This document shows positions 15,934 through 24,235 of a stretch of DNA of 50,203 nt, piece after piece; the stretch's first letter is position 1; the number at the start of each line of letters is the position of its first letter. A model generated the notes under the pieces. That model saw nothing but the letters and a program-made list of their open reading frames with translations, searched no databases and was not told the DNA's origin. The translations under genes and the position numbers were made by a program. Origin of the DNA: Dyadobacter sp. LHD-138 (GTDB lineage: Bacteria; Bacteroidota; Bacteroidia; Cytophagales; Spirosomataceae); contig NZ_JAVFVU010000048.1 of NCBI RefSeq assembly GCF_030929615.1, forward strand, positions 1 to 50,203, given 5' to 3'.

Positions 15934-16809
15934 ATGAAAACAATCGATCCGTCGGAAATGGGTTCGCGCGTATTTTATAAGTATATGACGGCATCGGTTG
16001 CGCCACGGCCTGTGGCATTTGCCAGTACCATTGATAAGGCCGGGAATGTCAATTTAAGCCCGTTCAGTTTTTTTAATTACATGGGAATTGACCCGCCTAT
16101 TGTCGCTTTCGCACCCAACCGGCGCGGCCGCGATAACACGCACAAGCATACGGCCTTGAATATTTTTGAAGTACCGGAAGTGGTTATCAACCTGGTAACT
16201 TACGATATGGTGCAGCAGATTTCACTGGCCAGTGCAGAGTTTGAACGTGGCATCAATGAATTTGAAAAAGCTGGTTTTACAGCATTGCCTTCTGAACGTG
16301 TCAAGCCACCGCGGGTTAAAGAATCTCCGGTACAGCTTGAATGCAAAGTTATTGAGATCAAGGAACACGGATCGATGGTATTGATCCTGGCAGAAGTGAT
16401 CCTGGCACATTTTTCCGAAGATCTTATGGATGCGAACGGACAAATTGACCAGCGCCGCACCGACTGGATCGCCAGGCTTGGCAATGACTGGTATGCCCGG
16501 GCCAATGAAAGTGCTTTGTTTGAAGTAGCGCGCCCGCAGATCGGTATTGGTGTCGATGCGATGCCGGAATGTATCCGAAATTCTAAAATTTTGTCTGGTA
16601 ACAATTTAGGACAGCTGGGAAGCGTTGTCAGCCTGCCGGATAGGGTCGAGATAAGCGCATTTGCTAAAACAGCGGAAATAGCGAAAATCCTGGAACAGGC
16701 AAGATATGGCTGTGAATATCTCCCTGATCTGCTGCATGAACATGCACGGAAACTGTTGATAATCAACAAAGTGAAGGAGGCCTGGTTAACTTTATTGCAG
16801 ACCGTTTAA
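15934..16809 (+). CDS. Flavin-reductase-like FMN-binding split-barrel protein
   Basis: A 291-residue cytoplasmic protein of the flavin reductase superfamily, with the FMN-binding signature TASVAPRPVAFAST at residues about 17-30 and LSPFSFFNYMGIDPP after it. It starts 15 bases after fahA and is the last gene of the aromatic cluster. The family includes flavin reductases that feed two-component monooxygenases and proteins of unknown role. No partner oxygenase needing reduced flavin is visible here, because hmgA, hppD and phhA use iron and oxygen directly. Its role in tyrosine degradation is therefore an open question. Confidence 0.85.
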   Translation: MKTIDPSEMGSRVFYKYMTASVAPRPVAFASTIDKAGNVNLSPFSFFNYMGIDPPIVAFAPNRRGRDNTHKHTALNIFEVPEVVINLVTYDMVQQISLASAEFERGINEFEKAGFTALPSERVKPPRVKESPVQLECKVIEIKEHGSMVLILAEVILAHFSEDLMDANGQIDQRRTDWIARLGNDWYARANESALFEVARPQIGIGVDAMPECIRNSKILSGNNLGQLGSVVSLPDRVEISAFAKTAEIAKILEQARYGCEYLPDLLHEHARKLLIINKVKEAWLTLLQTV

Positions 16810-16925
16810 ACCTTTTGTATCTTTTTTGCGTCTAAACTTTGAGTTTACATTCCTGAAACATTTTTTCGGGATACGGGCTCAGGCAATTTATCAACAACTT
16901 TTTTAATTAATTTAATTTTTCAGCC

Positions 16926-17663
16926 ATGAAAAAAGTAATTCTTTTGAGCTCGCTTTTAATGGGAGCTGTTTTATTTCCAACTTTTTCACAAACAGCCACT
17001 GTGTCCGTAACGCCTCCAACCAGAAAAATAGAAGTAGCGGGTTTTGCCGAAATGGAAGTTAGTCCCGACGAACTGTATTTTAGTATTTCATTGAGAGAAT
17101 ATTTCAATGACGAGAAAAACCAGAAGGATAAGGTGATCATCACGACTTTGGAGAAACAACTTTTGAAAGCCATCGCCGATGCAGGATTGCCAAAAGAAAG
17201 CCTGTCGATCAGTGGGGTAGGCGGTTATCAGAATTACACGGATAAAAAGAAAAAACCGGCTACGTTCCTGGAAAGTAAGCAATACGAACTGAAAGTGGAC
17301 CGTGCGGACAAACTCGACGGAATCTTGTCAAAAGTGGAGAGCCGCGGTGTGCAGTATGCCAACATTGCACATGTGGACCATTCGAAAAAAGAGGAGTTTA
17401 AGAAACAGGTTAAGATCAATGCTTTGAAAGCGGCCAAAGATAAAGCTACCTATTTGCTGGAAGCTGTTGACCAGAAATTAGGACAGGTTTTGGAAATCAG
17501 AGAGGTTGAGGACAATATCAATTATCCCCAGCCGATGTTTGCAAAAGCCAATGTGCGTATGTACGCTGCGCCAGAAGCGGCTGATACCGTGCAGGATAGT
17601 GATGTGCAATACCAAAAAATAAAGATCAATTACCGGATGCAGGCCGCTTTTGAGATTAAGTAA
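16926..17663 (+). CDS. Secreted SIMPL-domain (DUF541) protein
   Basis: A 245-residue protein with a typical signal peptide (MKKVILLSSLLMGAVLFPTFSQ) followed by a SIMPL/DUF541 domain over about residues 35-240 (RKIEVAGFAEMEVSPDELYFSI near its start). Related proteins are periplasmic or outer-membrane-associated and form oligomers. Their biochemical function is poorly defined, with reports linking some to oxidative stress. It appears to be a single gene or the first of a pair with the YtxH gene 78 bases downstream. I see no exact promoter motif in the gap before it. Confidence 0.85.
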   Translation: MKKVILLSSLLMGAVLFPTFSQTATVSVTPPTRKIEVAGFAEMEVSPDELYFSISLREYFNDEKNQKDKVIITTLEKQLLKAIADAGLPKESLSISGVGGYQNYTDKKKKPATFLESKQYELKVDRADKLDGILSKVESRGVQYANIAHVDHSKKEEFKKQVKINALKAAKDKATYLLEAVDQKLGQVLEIREVEDNINYPQPMFAKANVRMYAAPEAADTVQDSDVQYQKIKINYRMQAAFEIK

Positions 17664-17741
17664 GCTGGAACGATATTTGAAGATCAATAAATTACTGATT
17701 TATTGTATATTCACCTATCAATCAACGAACCACATAGCGAA

Positions 17742-18080
17742 ATGAGCATCAACGCAAAACATCTGGCCACTTTTATTCTTGGCGCAGCCGCCGGAGTAGC
17801 AGCCCATAAATATCTTCAGACCGAGGAAGGAGAAAAACTTCTTGAAGATTTGAAAACGAAAGCAAGCGACCTGAAAGCTGAGGCAGAAGGCGCCGTGGAT
17901 AAAGCACCGGAATATTTTCAGGAGCTAAAAACAAAGGGTTCGGAAGCGTTGAAATCTAATTTCCCGGATGCTGAAAAGTTTCTGAAAGACTTGATCGATA
18001 AATTTTCGGGTGGGAGCTCCACGACTGGACCCACCACAGAAGGAGGCGATGTTGCTTCTGTGACGCCCTCAGCGCAATAA
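17742..18080 (+). CDS. YtxH-like small membrane-anchored protein
   Basis: A 112-residue protein starting MSINAKHLATFILGAAAGVAAHKYL. Residues about 7-25 are a glycine- and alanine-rich hydrophobic segment typical of YtxH proteins. A charged, helical, probably coiled region (about 26-92) and a Ser/Thr/Gly-rich tail follow. The start at 17742 is preferred over 17703, which would add a non-conserved extension. YtxH proteins are linked to general stress responses in some bacteria, but the molecular role is not known. It ends before a strong terminator. Confidence 0.75.
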   Translation: MSINAKHLATFILGAAAGVAAHKYLQTEEGEKLLEDLKTKASDLKAEAEGAVDKAPEYFQELKTKGSEALKSNFPDAEKFLKDLIDKFSGGSSTTGPTTEGGDVASVTPSAQ

Positions 18081-18090
18081 TAAAGAATAA

Positions 18091-18127
18091 AAAATCCTGA
18101 AGGGAAATATTCTCTTCAGGATTTTTT
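18091..18127. terminator. Bidirectional terminator between ytxH-like gene and NUDIX gene
   Basis: The 12-bp stem AAAATCCTGAAG / CTTCAGGATTTT has an A run before it and seven T after it, between convergent genes. The right edge touches the stop codon of the NUDIX gene. Confidence 0.85.
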
Positions 18128-18708
18128 TATACGACGAGCCCGTGAATCTGCGCGTATTGCAGCAGCATAATGGTTTTTCCGTCTTTGATCTCTCCCGAAC
18201 CGATCATTTGAATGGCCTGACCAAAGGGAATTTCCATGACCTCAATATTTTCCTGTTCCGTTTCGCAGCCACCGCCGTCACCTACTTTCATATCGGCAGA
18301 ATATTCAGCGACAAAGAAGTAAAGAATTTCAGTCACAGAGCCTGGCGACATATAGGCTTCGAAAATTTTCTTTACCGATTTAATTTTATAGCCTGTTTCT
18401 TCCTCCGTTTCCCTTTTGATGCAATCTTCTGCATTATCTTTATCGAGCAATCCCGCGCAGGCTTCTATCAGCAATCCCGTTGGGTTTCCGTTGGTGTAAG
18501 TCGGCAAGCGAAATTGTCTGGTAAGAATAACCGTTTGTTTTTCTTGATTGTATAACAAAATGGTGGCGCCGTTTCCGCGGTCGTAAGCTTCTCTCGACTG
18601 CCGTTCCCAGCTTCCGTCAGCGCGTTGATAATCAAAAGTAAATTTTCTCAGCGTGTACCAGTTATCGGAGAGAATTTCTTCAGAGACCAGGTTAATGTTT
18701 TTATTCAT
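18127..18708 (-). CDS. nudK: NUDIX hydrolase, GDP-mannose pyrophosphatase (NudK) type
   Basis: A 193-residue cytoplasmic hydrolase of nucleoside diphosphate sugars. The Nudix box is at the ACAGLLDKDNAEDC...RETEEETGY region, with the metal-binding core RETEEETG intact; the first acidic position of the box is N. The N-terminal part (NWYTLRKFTFDYQR, then REAYDRGNGATILLY) matches the NudK subgroup, which releases mannose 1-phosphate and GMP from GDP-mannose. The ATG at 18708 is chosen, since an upstream in-frame ATG at 18777 would overlap the divergent DeoR promoter and start. Substrate preference is inferred only. Confidence 0.85.
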   Translation of the reverse strand: MNKNINLVSEEILSDNWYTLRKFTFDYQRADGSWERQSREAYDRGNGATILLYNQEKQTVILTRQFRLPTYTNGNPTGLLIEACAGLLDKDNAEDCIKRETEEETGYKIKSVKKIFEAYMSPGSVTEILYFFVAEYSADMKVGDGGGCETEQENIEVMEIPFGQAIQMIGSGEIKDGKTIMLLQYAQIHGLVV

Positions 18709-18717
18709 GGCTAATGA

Positions 18718-18746
18718 TTGTTTTTGATTTAAATTGATTATTTTTG
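18718..18746 (+). promoter_or_regulatory. Promoter of the DeoR-family gene
   Basis: TTG at 18718-18720 and TATTTTTG at 18739-18746 are 18 bases apart, and the ATG follows at 18766. The region also holds the upstream side of the divergent nudK gene, so one regulator could affect both. Confidence 0.6.
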
Positions 18747-18765
18747 AACAAATGTACGATAACTT

Positions 18766-19515
18766 ATGAATTTTCAAAAAAGAAAAAATATAATCTTAAA
18801 TATTCTGGATGAGCGAGGCGAGGTGACTGTCAAGGAATTGGCGGATGAGCTGGCGATTTCAGAAATTACTGTTCGGCGGGATTTAACGGTTCTGACAGCT
18901 GATGGACTGGTTTACCGTACGCATGGCGGGATCATGAAAGTGGAACTCACGAAAACACCTTTTCATTTTGCCAATAAAGCAGCTATCAATGTCGAAGAAA
19001 AGGATAATATCTGCCGGCTGGCCGCAAAGGAAATTCAGGAAGGGGATATCATTTTTATGGATTGCGGCAGTACGGTTTTCCGGTTATGCCAGTTTATACG
19101 AAACAAAAAAATTCACGTGATCACCAATTCCCTGCCGGTCGTTTATGAGCTGATGAACTCTTCGGTGAAAATTAATCTGATTGGTGGCGAAATAGATCCG
19201 GAAAGACAAGCAGTCCACGGCCGCATTGCTGAAGAGCACATAGGCCGCTACAAAGCAGACCGGGCTTTTATTGGCGTGGACGGGATTTCGGTACAAAACG
19301 GGCTGAGTGCTTTCAGTGAGATCGAAGCCGGCATTACGCTGGCGATGTTTGCCAATTCGGCCATTTCGTACTTGCTTTGTGACGCATCCAAAGTGGGGAA
19401 GGATAAATATTTTCAGTTCGCACCGTTGAATGCCCTTGATGTGATGATTACCAATAAAAAAACGGATGATACCGTGGAAATTGAAAAAGCGGGTATCCGA
19501 GTGATTACTTTTTAG
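18766..19515 (+). CDS. DeoR/GlpR-family transcriptional regulator
   Basis: A repressor of 249 residues. Residues about 1-58 form the DeoR helix-turn-helix (VTVKELADELAISEITVRRD, then GLVYRTHGG). Residues about 75-235 form the sugar-phosphate-sensing domain, with the conserved IFMDCGSTVFRL and later DRAFIGVDGIS and LLCDASKVGK. Family members respond to phosphorylated sugars or nucleosides. It is divergent from nudK and precedes the cupin gene by 23 bases, so a role in nucleotide-sugar or carbohydrate metabolism is plausible but not shown. Confidence 0.9.
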   Translation: MNFQKRKNIILNILDERGEVTVKELADELAISEITVRRDLTVLTADGLVYRTHGGIMKVELTKTPFHFANKAAINVEEKDNICRLAAKEIQEGDIIFMDCGSTVFRLCQFIRNKKIHVITNSLPVVYELMNSSVKINLIGGEIDPERQAVHGRIAEEHIGRYKADRAFIGVDGISVQNGLSAFSEIEAGITLAMFANSAISYLLCDASKVGKDKYFQFAPLNALDVMITNKKTDDTVEIEKAGIRVITF

Positions 19516-19538
19516 TTTAGCATTGAAATCATAAAAGA

Positions 19539-20042
19539 ATGAAGAAGGCAAGTTATTGGGTTGAGCAATATAATCTTACCGCGCATCCGGAAGGTGGGTT
19601 TTATGCGGAAACGTACCGGTCTTTTGAAAATATTCCTCAAAAAGCCTTACCGGAAGGTTTCGGCGGCGACCGGTCTTTTGCTACGGGGATTTATTTTCTG
19701 TTGGAAAAGCATCATTTTTCGGCGTTCCATCGGATCAAGTCTGATGAAATGTGGCATTTCTATCAGGGAGAAGCGCTGGAAATATTTGTAATTTATCCTG
19801 TTTCCGGAAAACTGGATGTAATCAGACTGGGTGATGATCCTGAAAAAGGGGAGACGTTTCAGGCTGTGGTGCCGGCTAATACCTGGTTTGCATCGCGCCC
19901 GGCCTCCGGCAGCAAATATGCCCTGGTAGGCTGTACCGTTGCACCGGGTTTTGACTTTGAAGATTTTGAAATGGCCGACCGAGAAACATTAAGGGCCAGT
20001 TTTCCACAGCATGCAAAACTGATAGAAGAACTGACCCGGTAA
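19539..20042 (+). CDS. DUF985 cupin-domain protein
   Basis: A 167-residue single-domain cupin of the DUF985 family, recognised by YNLTAHPEGGFYAETYRS at the N terminus, SAFHRIKSDEMWHFYQG in the middle and YALVGCTVAPGFDFEDFEMA near the end. The histidines and glutamate of HRIKSDEMWH could bind a metal or sugar ligand. The biochemical function of the family is unknown. It lies 23 bases after the DeoR gene, probably in one transcript, and its stop is 3 bases from that of the convergent ggt gene, with no terminator between them. Confidence 0.85.
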   Translation: MKKASYWVEQYNLTAHPEGGFYAETYRSFENIPQKALPEGFGGDRSFATGIYFLLEKHHFSAFHRIKSDEMWHFYQGEALEIFVIYPVSGKLDVIRLGDDPEKGETFQAVVPANTWFASRPASGSKYALVGCTVAPGFDFEDFEMADRETLRASFPQHAKLIEELTR

Positions 20043-20045
20043 GTT

Positions 20046-21812
20046 TTAGTACCCTATGCTGGTATCATCGCCGCGAGGATCCGAACCGCCTTCGAGTGTT
20101 CCGTCAGGCAACACCAGGATGCAGTCCATGCGACCGATGGAATTGCGTTGTACTTCAATATTGTAACTTCTGCTTTGCAGTTTTTTGATTGTGTTTTCGG
20201 TAAAAGCGCCGTCTTCAAAAACGGTTTTGTCCGGCAGCCATTGATGATGGAATTTGAAAGCATTGACGGCCTGCTGCATGGTCATGCCATGTTCAAGCAC
20301 ATTGAGTATGGTCTGGTAAACGGATGTGATAATTGTTGATCCGCCGGGCGTGCCCACCACCATCAATAGTTTTCCGTCTTTTTCGACGATGCTTGGCGTC
20401 ATGGAAGAAAGCATTCTTTTGCCGGGCGCGATTGCATTGGCCTTATTGCCGATCAGACCATACATATTGGGTGCGCCAGCCTTTACACTAAAGTCATCCA
20501 TTTCGTTGTTCATGAAAAAGCCCGCACCTTTAACCACAACGCGGCTGCCATAACCGCCGTTTAAAGTAGTCGTGACCGAAACCGCATTGCCTTCCCTATC
20601 AACCACAGAAAAATGGGTGGTTTCGGTACTTTCATAACCCGGAAAAACGCCGCCGCTTATATTTTTACTATCTGTTGCCTTGTCAAAAGAGAAATCTTTC
20701 CAGCGTTGTTCAAGGTAGCTCTTGTTTGTCAGTGTTTCCAGCGGAATTTTTACAAAATCCGGATCCCCGAGGAATTTGGCGCGGTCAGCGTAAACCCGTC
20801 TTTCTGCTTCGATCATCACCTGTACGGTCGAATCACTGTGCCAGCCCCATTTTTTTAATGGATAAGGTTCCGTAAGCTTCAAAAGCTGAACCAGCGCGAT
20901 ACCACCGCTGGATGGCGGAGCCATTGTGATGATATTATAGTTTTTATAGCTGTCTGTAATCGTTTCACGCCATTTTGCGTGATATTCGGCGAGGTCTTTT
21001 TTACTGATAATTCCCTCTTTTTGATACTTCATTTCTTTTGCCAGCAGTTTGGCAACTTTCCCGGAATAAAATCCTTTTCTGCCTTTTTTCTGGATGCGGA
21101 TCAATACGTCGCCCAAATCATGCTGTATTAGCGTATCACCGGCAGTCCACTCTTTTCCGTCAGCACGTTGAAAATATTTGCTGCCTGGATTCAGTGCGAG
21201 CACGTCTTTTTTCACCGCATTCAGCCCACGGGCCTCCCGGTCCGTCTGGACCACACCTTTTTTGGCAAGGTCAATAGCGGGTTGTAAAATATCTTTCCAG
21301 GGCATTTTACCATATTTTGCATGTGCCTCGACCATCCCATCTACGGAGCCGGGAACGCCGGACGCAAGCCGGCCCAAAATGCTGAGCTTAGGAATGACAT
21401 TGCCGTCTTTGTCGAGAAACATATCTCTGTTCCCTTTTATGGGCGCTTTTTCACGGAAATCGATACTAAAACTTTTCCCCGATTTATCTCGGAAAACCAG
21501 GAAGCCGCCGCCGCCGATGTTACCCGCGGAAGGGTGCACAACCGCCAACGCAAATTGAACGGCCACCGCAGCATCAATAGCATTGCCACCGGCCTTTAAA
21601 ATTTCCACGCCAACCCTGGAAGCTTCCGGATGGGCCGAGGCCACAACACCATTTTTTGCAAACACACCCTGACGGTCATTGTAAAAAGGTTTTTGGTTGG
21701 GATCATCGGTCAGGAACTGATAGAAGCCTTTTGATTCTTTAACAGGCTGCTGGGCCGCCAGAAGGCCGGACAACAGCGAAAAGGAAAAGATTAAGGTGTA
21801 ACGTATGTTCAT
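20046..21812 (-). CDS. ggt: Gamma-glutamyltransferase
   Basis: A 588-residue Ntn-hydrolase that cleaves gamma-glutamyl bonds such as that of glutathione. It has a signal peptide (MNIRYTLIFSFSLLSGLLAAQQ), so it is periplasmic or secreted. The large-subunit start is recognised by GVVASAHPEASRVGVEILK. The autoprocessing and nucleophile threonine is T398 in ESTETTHFSVVD, and the small subunit contains GKRMLSSMTPSIV and VGTPGGSTIIT. The pro-enzyme would be cut before T398 into two subunits. It is convergent with the cupin gene with a 3-base gap. Confidence 0.95.
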   Translation of the reverse strand: MNIRYTLIFSFSLLSGLLAAQQPVKESKGFYQFLTDDPNQKPFYNDRQGVFAKNGVVASAHPEASRVGVEILKAGGNAIDAAVAVQFALAVVHPSAGNIGGGGFLVFRDKSGKSFSIDFREKAPIKGNRDMFLDKDGNVIPKLSILGRLASGVPGSVDGMVEAHAKYGKMPWKDILQPAIDLAKKGVVQTDREARGLNAVKKDVLALNPGSKYFQRADGKEWTAGDTLIQHDLGDVLIRIQKKGRKGFYSGKVAKLLAKEMKYQKEGIISKKDLAEYHAKWRETITDSYKNYNIITMAPPSSGGIALVQLLKLTEPYPLKKWGWHSDSTVQVMIEAERRVYADRAKFLGDPDFVKIPLETLTNKSYLEQRWKDFSFDKATDSKNISGGVFPGYESTETTHFSVVDREGNAVSVTTTLNGGYGSRVVVKGAGFFMNNEMDDFSVKAGAPNMYGLIGNKANAIAPGKRMLSSMTPSIVEKDGKLLMVVGTPGGSTIITSVYQTILNVLEHGMTMQQAVNAFKFHHQWLPDKTVFEDGAFTENTIKKLQSRSYNIEVQRNSIGRMDCILVLPDGTLEGGSDPRGDDTSIGY

Positions 21813-22047
21813 TTTTTAACGGTCAAAGGTTGTAAATGTAATTTAATGAATGTTCATAAGAGGAGTAGCATCAACGAGGATATTTGAAGTTATTTATGAG
21901 AATTTTCGCATAACTTACAGGTTATTAAACAGCTCAAACGCTCATTATGCCTTTTATACTAATTTATTTCTGAGCGCGGCACTTTACAGTTAACTTTTCG
22001 AATTCAATATTAAGTCCCTGATCAGAAATTTAGGCTAACGCGCTATT

Positions 22048-23289
22048 ATGAAACTTATACGGCAAATATATGAGAGCTTCCGGTTTGCATGGCAGGCATT
22101 ACGATCCAACATTACCCGAACCACGTTGTCATTACTGGGCGTAACGGTTGGTATTTTTGCGATCGTTGCTGTCTTTACCATTGTCGATTCGCTGGAAAAA
22201 AGCATTCGTGACAGTATGAGTGCCATTGGGGAGAAGGTTTTGTATGTGCAAAAATGGCCATGGGGTTTTGGTGGAGAATATCAGTGGTGGAAATATTTTC
22301 AATGGCCAAGTCCCTCAAATGCGGAATATAAATATTTATACGATAATCTTGAAAATGCCAGCGCCGTTGCCGTGATGGATTTCAGGGGAAATGTTACCCT
22401 AAAAAACGGGTCAAGCAGCATCGATGCCCTGATTCAGGGTGTTTCTTATGAATACAACCAGATTTCTGACGTTCCGCTTGCGACCGGCCGCTATTTCATG
22501 CCGCTTGAAACAACCAATGCGCGTAATGTGGCCATCATTGGCGCAGATATTGCCGAGGCACTTTTCCCTGGTCAGATCGCGGAAGGAAAGGTTTTTAAGC
22601 TCAATGGAGATAAATTTACCGTCATTGGTGTTCAGGTCAAGAAAGGGGAGAGCCTTGTTGATTTTGGGGGAAATCCTGACACGAAATGTATCATCACTTA
22701 CGGTGCATTTGCCAAGATGTTCCAATCCGGGCGGCCAGATCCTGATATTGTCGTAAAGGGATTTGAGAACGACGAAGGGATGAAAGAGGTGGAAGCGGAG
22801 GTGATCGGGCTGATGCGTACCAAGCGGGGTATTAAACCCAGGGAAGAAAATAATTTCTCGATCAACAGACCGGAAGCCGCAGCGCAGGCTGTGTCCGGGT
22901 TATTTGCCGTTTTATCGCTGGCAGGCTGGATTATAGGCAGTTTTTCTATTCTGGTGGGTGGCTTTGGTATTGCCAATATTATGTTTGTTTCGGTAAAAGA
23001 ACGAACCAATTTAATCGGTATTCAGAAATCACTTGGGGCTAAAAACTATTCAATTCTTTTTCAGTTTCTTTTTGAAGCCATCATGTTAAGTTTGGTCGGT
23101 GGATTGGTTGGTATATTTCTTGTGTACTTACTTTCTTTCATGCAGTTGGGGACACTCGTGATTATCCTGACACCCGGAAATATAATGCTTGGCCTTGGGG
23201 TTTCCTGCGTTATTGGCATCTTGGCAGGTATCATTCCGGCCATGCTTGCCGCACGTATGGATCCGGTGATCGCGATCCGGGCGAAGTAA
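22048..23289 (+). CDS. MacB/FtsX-type ABC transporter permease
   Basis: A 413-residue inner-membrane permease. One membrane segment is near the N terminus (about residues 22-45, TTLSLLGVTVGIFAIVAVFT), followed by a periplasmic MacB-like domain (about 50-280). Three membrane segments lie in the C-terminal FtsX domain (about 285-410), ending in the usual AARMDPVIAIRAK. Such permeases work with a separate ATPase and often a membrane-fusion protein in mechanotransmission or export of lipids, peptides or drugs. No ATPase or adaptor gene is adjacent, so its partner must be encoded elsewhere. The next gene follows after 72 bases. Confidence 0.9.
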   Translation: MKLIRQIYESFRFAWQALRSNITRTTLSLLGVTVGIFAIVAVFTIVDSLEKSIRDSMSAIGEKVLYVQKWPWGFGGEYQWWKYFQWPSPSNAEYKYLYDNLENASAVAVMDFRGNVTLKNGSSSIDALIQGVSYEYNQISDVPLATGRYFMPLETTNARNVAIIGADIAEALFPGQIAEGKVFKLNGDKFTVIGVQVKKGESLVDFGGNPDTKCIITYGAFAKMFQSGRPDPDIVVKGFENDEGMKEVEAEVIGLMRTKRGIKPREENNFSINRPEAAAQAVSGLFAVLSLAGWIIGSFSILVGGFGIANIMFVSVKERTNLIGIQKSLGAKNYSILFQFLFEAIMLSLVGGLVGIFLVYLLSFMQLGTLVIILTPGNIMLGLGVSCVIGILAGIIPAMLAARMDPVIAIRAK

Positions 23290-23361
23290 AGAATAGGAAA
23301 AATCATTCGGTTTTCCGAAGTTGCTTTAAAAATCACACATCTTTTAACTAACAAACTAATC

Positions 23362-23814
23362 ATGCGTAAATGGGGCATTCTCTTTGTACTCCTGGCAATC
23401 GTTTTCGGAGTCCTGTATTATTTAACTTTTGGTTATTATAGTGAAGGCAAGCGTGGCGGGTTTATCACACGGCTTAGCAATAAAGGATACGTTTTTAAAA
23501 CCTATGAAGGGGAGCTGAAAATGGGTGGCCTGTATGAGGGCGATGGTTCTCTGAATGCGTCGGAGTGGACGTTTTCAGTAAGCGGAAAAAATAAAGATGC
23601 TATTACGAAACTGGAAGAGGCTATTGCCAGCGGTCACCGTGTTTCATTGACTTACGAAGAAAAATTCTTCACACTTCCGTGGAACGGGGACACCAAGTTT
23701 TTTGTGACCAACGTGGAAGTTTTGGCAGGCGGAGCATCGCAGCGAAATCCGGCTAATTTACCCAAAGTACAGCCAGAACAGCCGACTGAGATTGATACGG
23801 CTAAAACGCTTTAA
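23362..23814 (+). CDS. Membrane-anchored hypothetical protein
   Basis: A 150-residue protein with one N-terminal membrane segment (WGILFVLLAIVFGVLYYLTF, residues about 4-23) followed by a soluble, probably periplasmic domain of about 100 residues and a Pro/Gln-rich tail. I recognise it only as a conserved Bacteroidota protein that databases sometimes label, without visible reason, as 6-phosphogluconate dehydrogenase; no Rossmann motif is present. It lies 72 bases after the permease gene and ends before a hairpin. Confidence 0.7.
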   Translation: MRKWGILFVLLAIVFGVLYYLTFGYYSEGKRGGFITRLSNKGYVFKTYEGELKMGGLYEGDGSLNASEWTFSVSGKNKDAITKLEEAIASGHRVSLTYEEKFFTLPWNGDTKFFVTNVEVLAGGASQRNPANLPKVQPEQPTEIDTAKTL

Positions 23815-23823
23815 TTTGAATGA

Positions 23824-23862
23824 GAATGAGAGAATGTTCACCTGGATACCATTCTCTCATTC
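23824..23862. terminator. Hairpin between convergent genes
   Basis: A perfect 13-bp stem (GAATGAGAGAATG and its complement) has a 13-base loop. There is no strong T run, only AAAATTAATT. It lies between the convergent membrane-protein and SUI1 genes, so it may act as a weak bidirectional terminator. Confidence 0.5.
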
Positions 23863-23870
23863 AAAATTAA

Positions 23871-24206
23871 TTATCCTCCCGCTTTCTTCGCCCTATAGCC
23901 CTTCCCTAAAAGCCAGGTGATTACTTTTTCCCGGTGATCGCCCTGGATCAGGATTTCTTCTTCTTTTACGGAGCCTCCGCTTCCGCATAATACTTTTATT
24001 TGTTTGCCAAGTGCTTCCAGGTCTGCGAGGGTGCCGATAAAACCTTTGACAACCGTAATAACTTTTCCACCACCTTTCCTGTCCAGCCACACGCGTAAAT
24101 CCTGCTGTGCCGGTGCTAATGTTTCTGCTTCATCCTGGCTTGAATCAGAATACTCAAAATCAGGATTGGTAGAATATATGACTCCTGAGCGGTTCTTTTT
24201 AGACAT
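23871..24206 (-). CDS. SUI1/eIF1-family translation factor (YciH-like)
   Basis: A 111-residue protein whose C-terminal 70 residues form the SUI1 fold (GKVITVVKGFIGTLADLEAL, then KVLCGSGGSVKEEEILIQGD), as in eukaryotic eIF1 and bacterial YciH. The N-terminal 35 residues are polar and acidic. Bacterial members bind the small ribosomal subunit and may affect start-site fidelity or stress translation, but their role is not settled. It follows the lipid kinase gene by 29 bases on the same strand, so the two and the tiny membrane protein probably form one transcript. Confidence 0.88.
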   Translation of the reverse strand: MSKKNRSGVIYSTNPDFEYSDSSQDEAETLAPAQQDLRVWLDRKGGGKVITVVKGFIGTLADLEALGKQIKVLCGSGGSVKEEEILIQGDHREKVITWLLGKGYRAKKAGG

Positions 24207-24235
24207 AAGGAGATTGAGAATTGATTTTTAATGCG

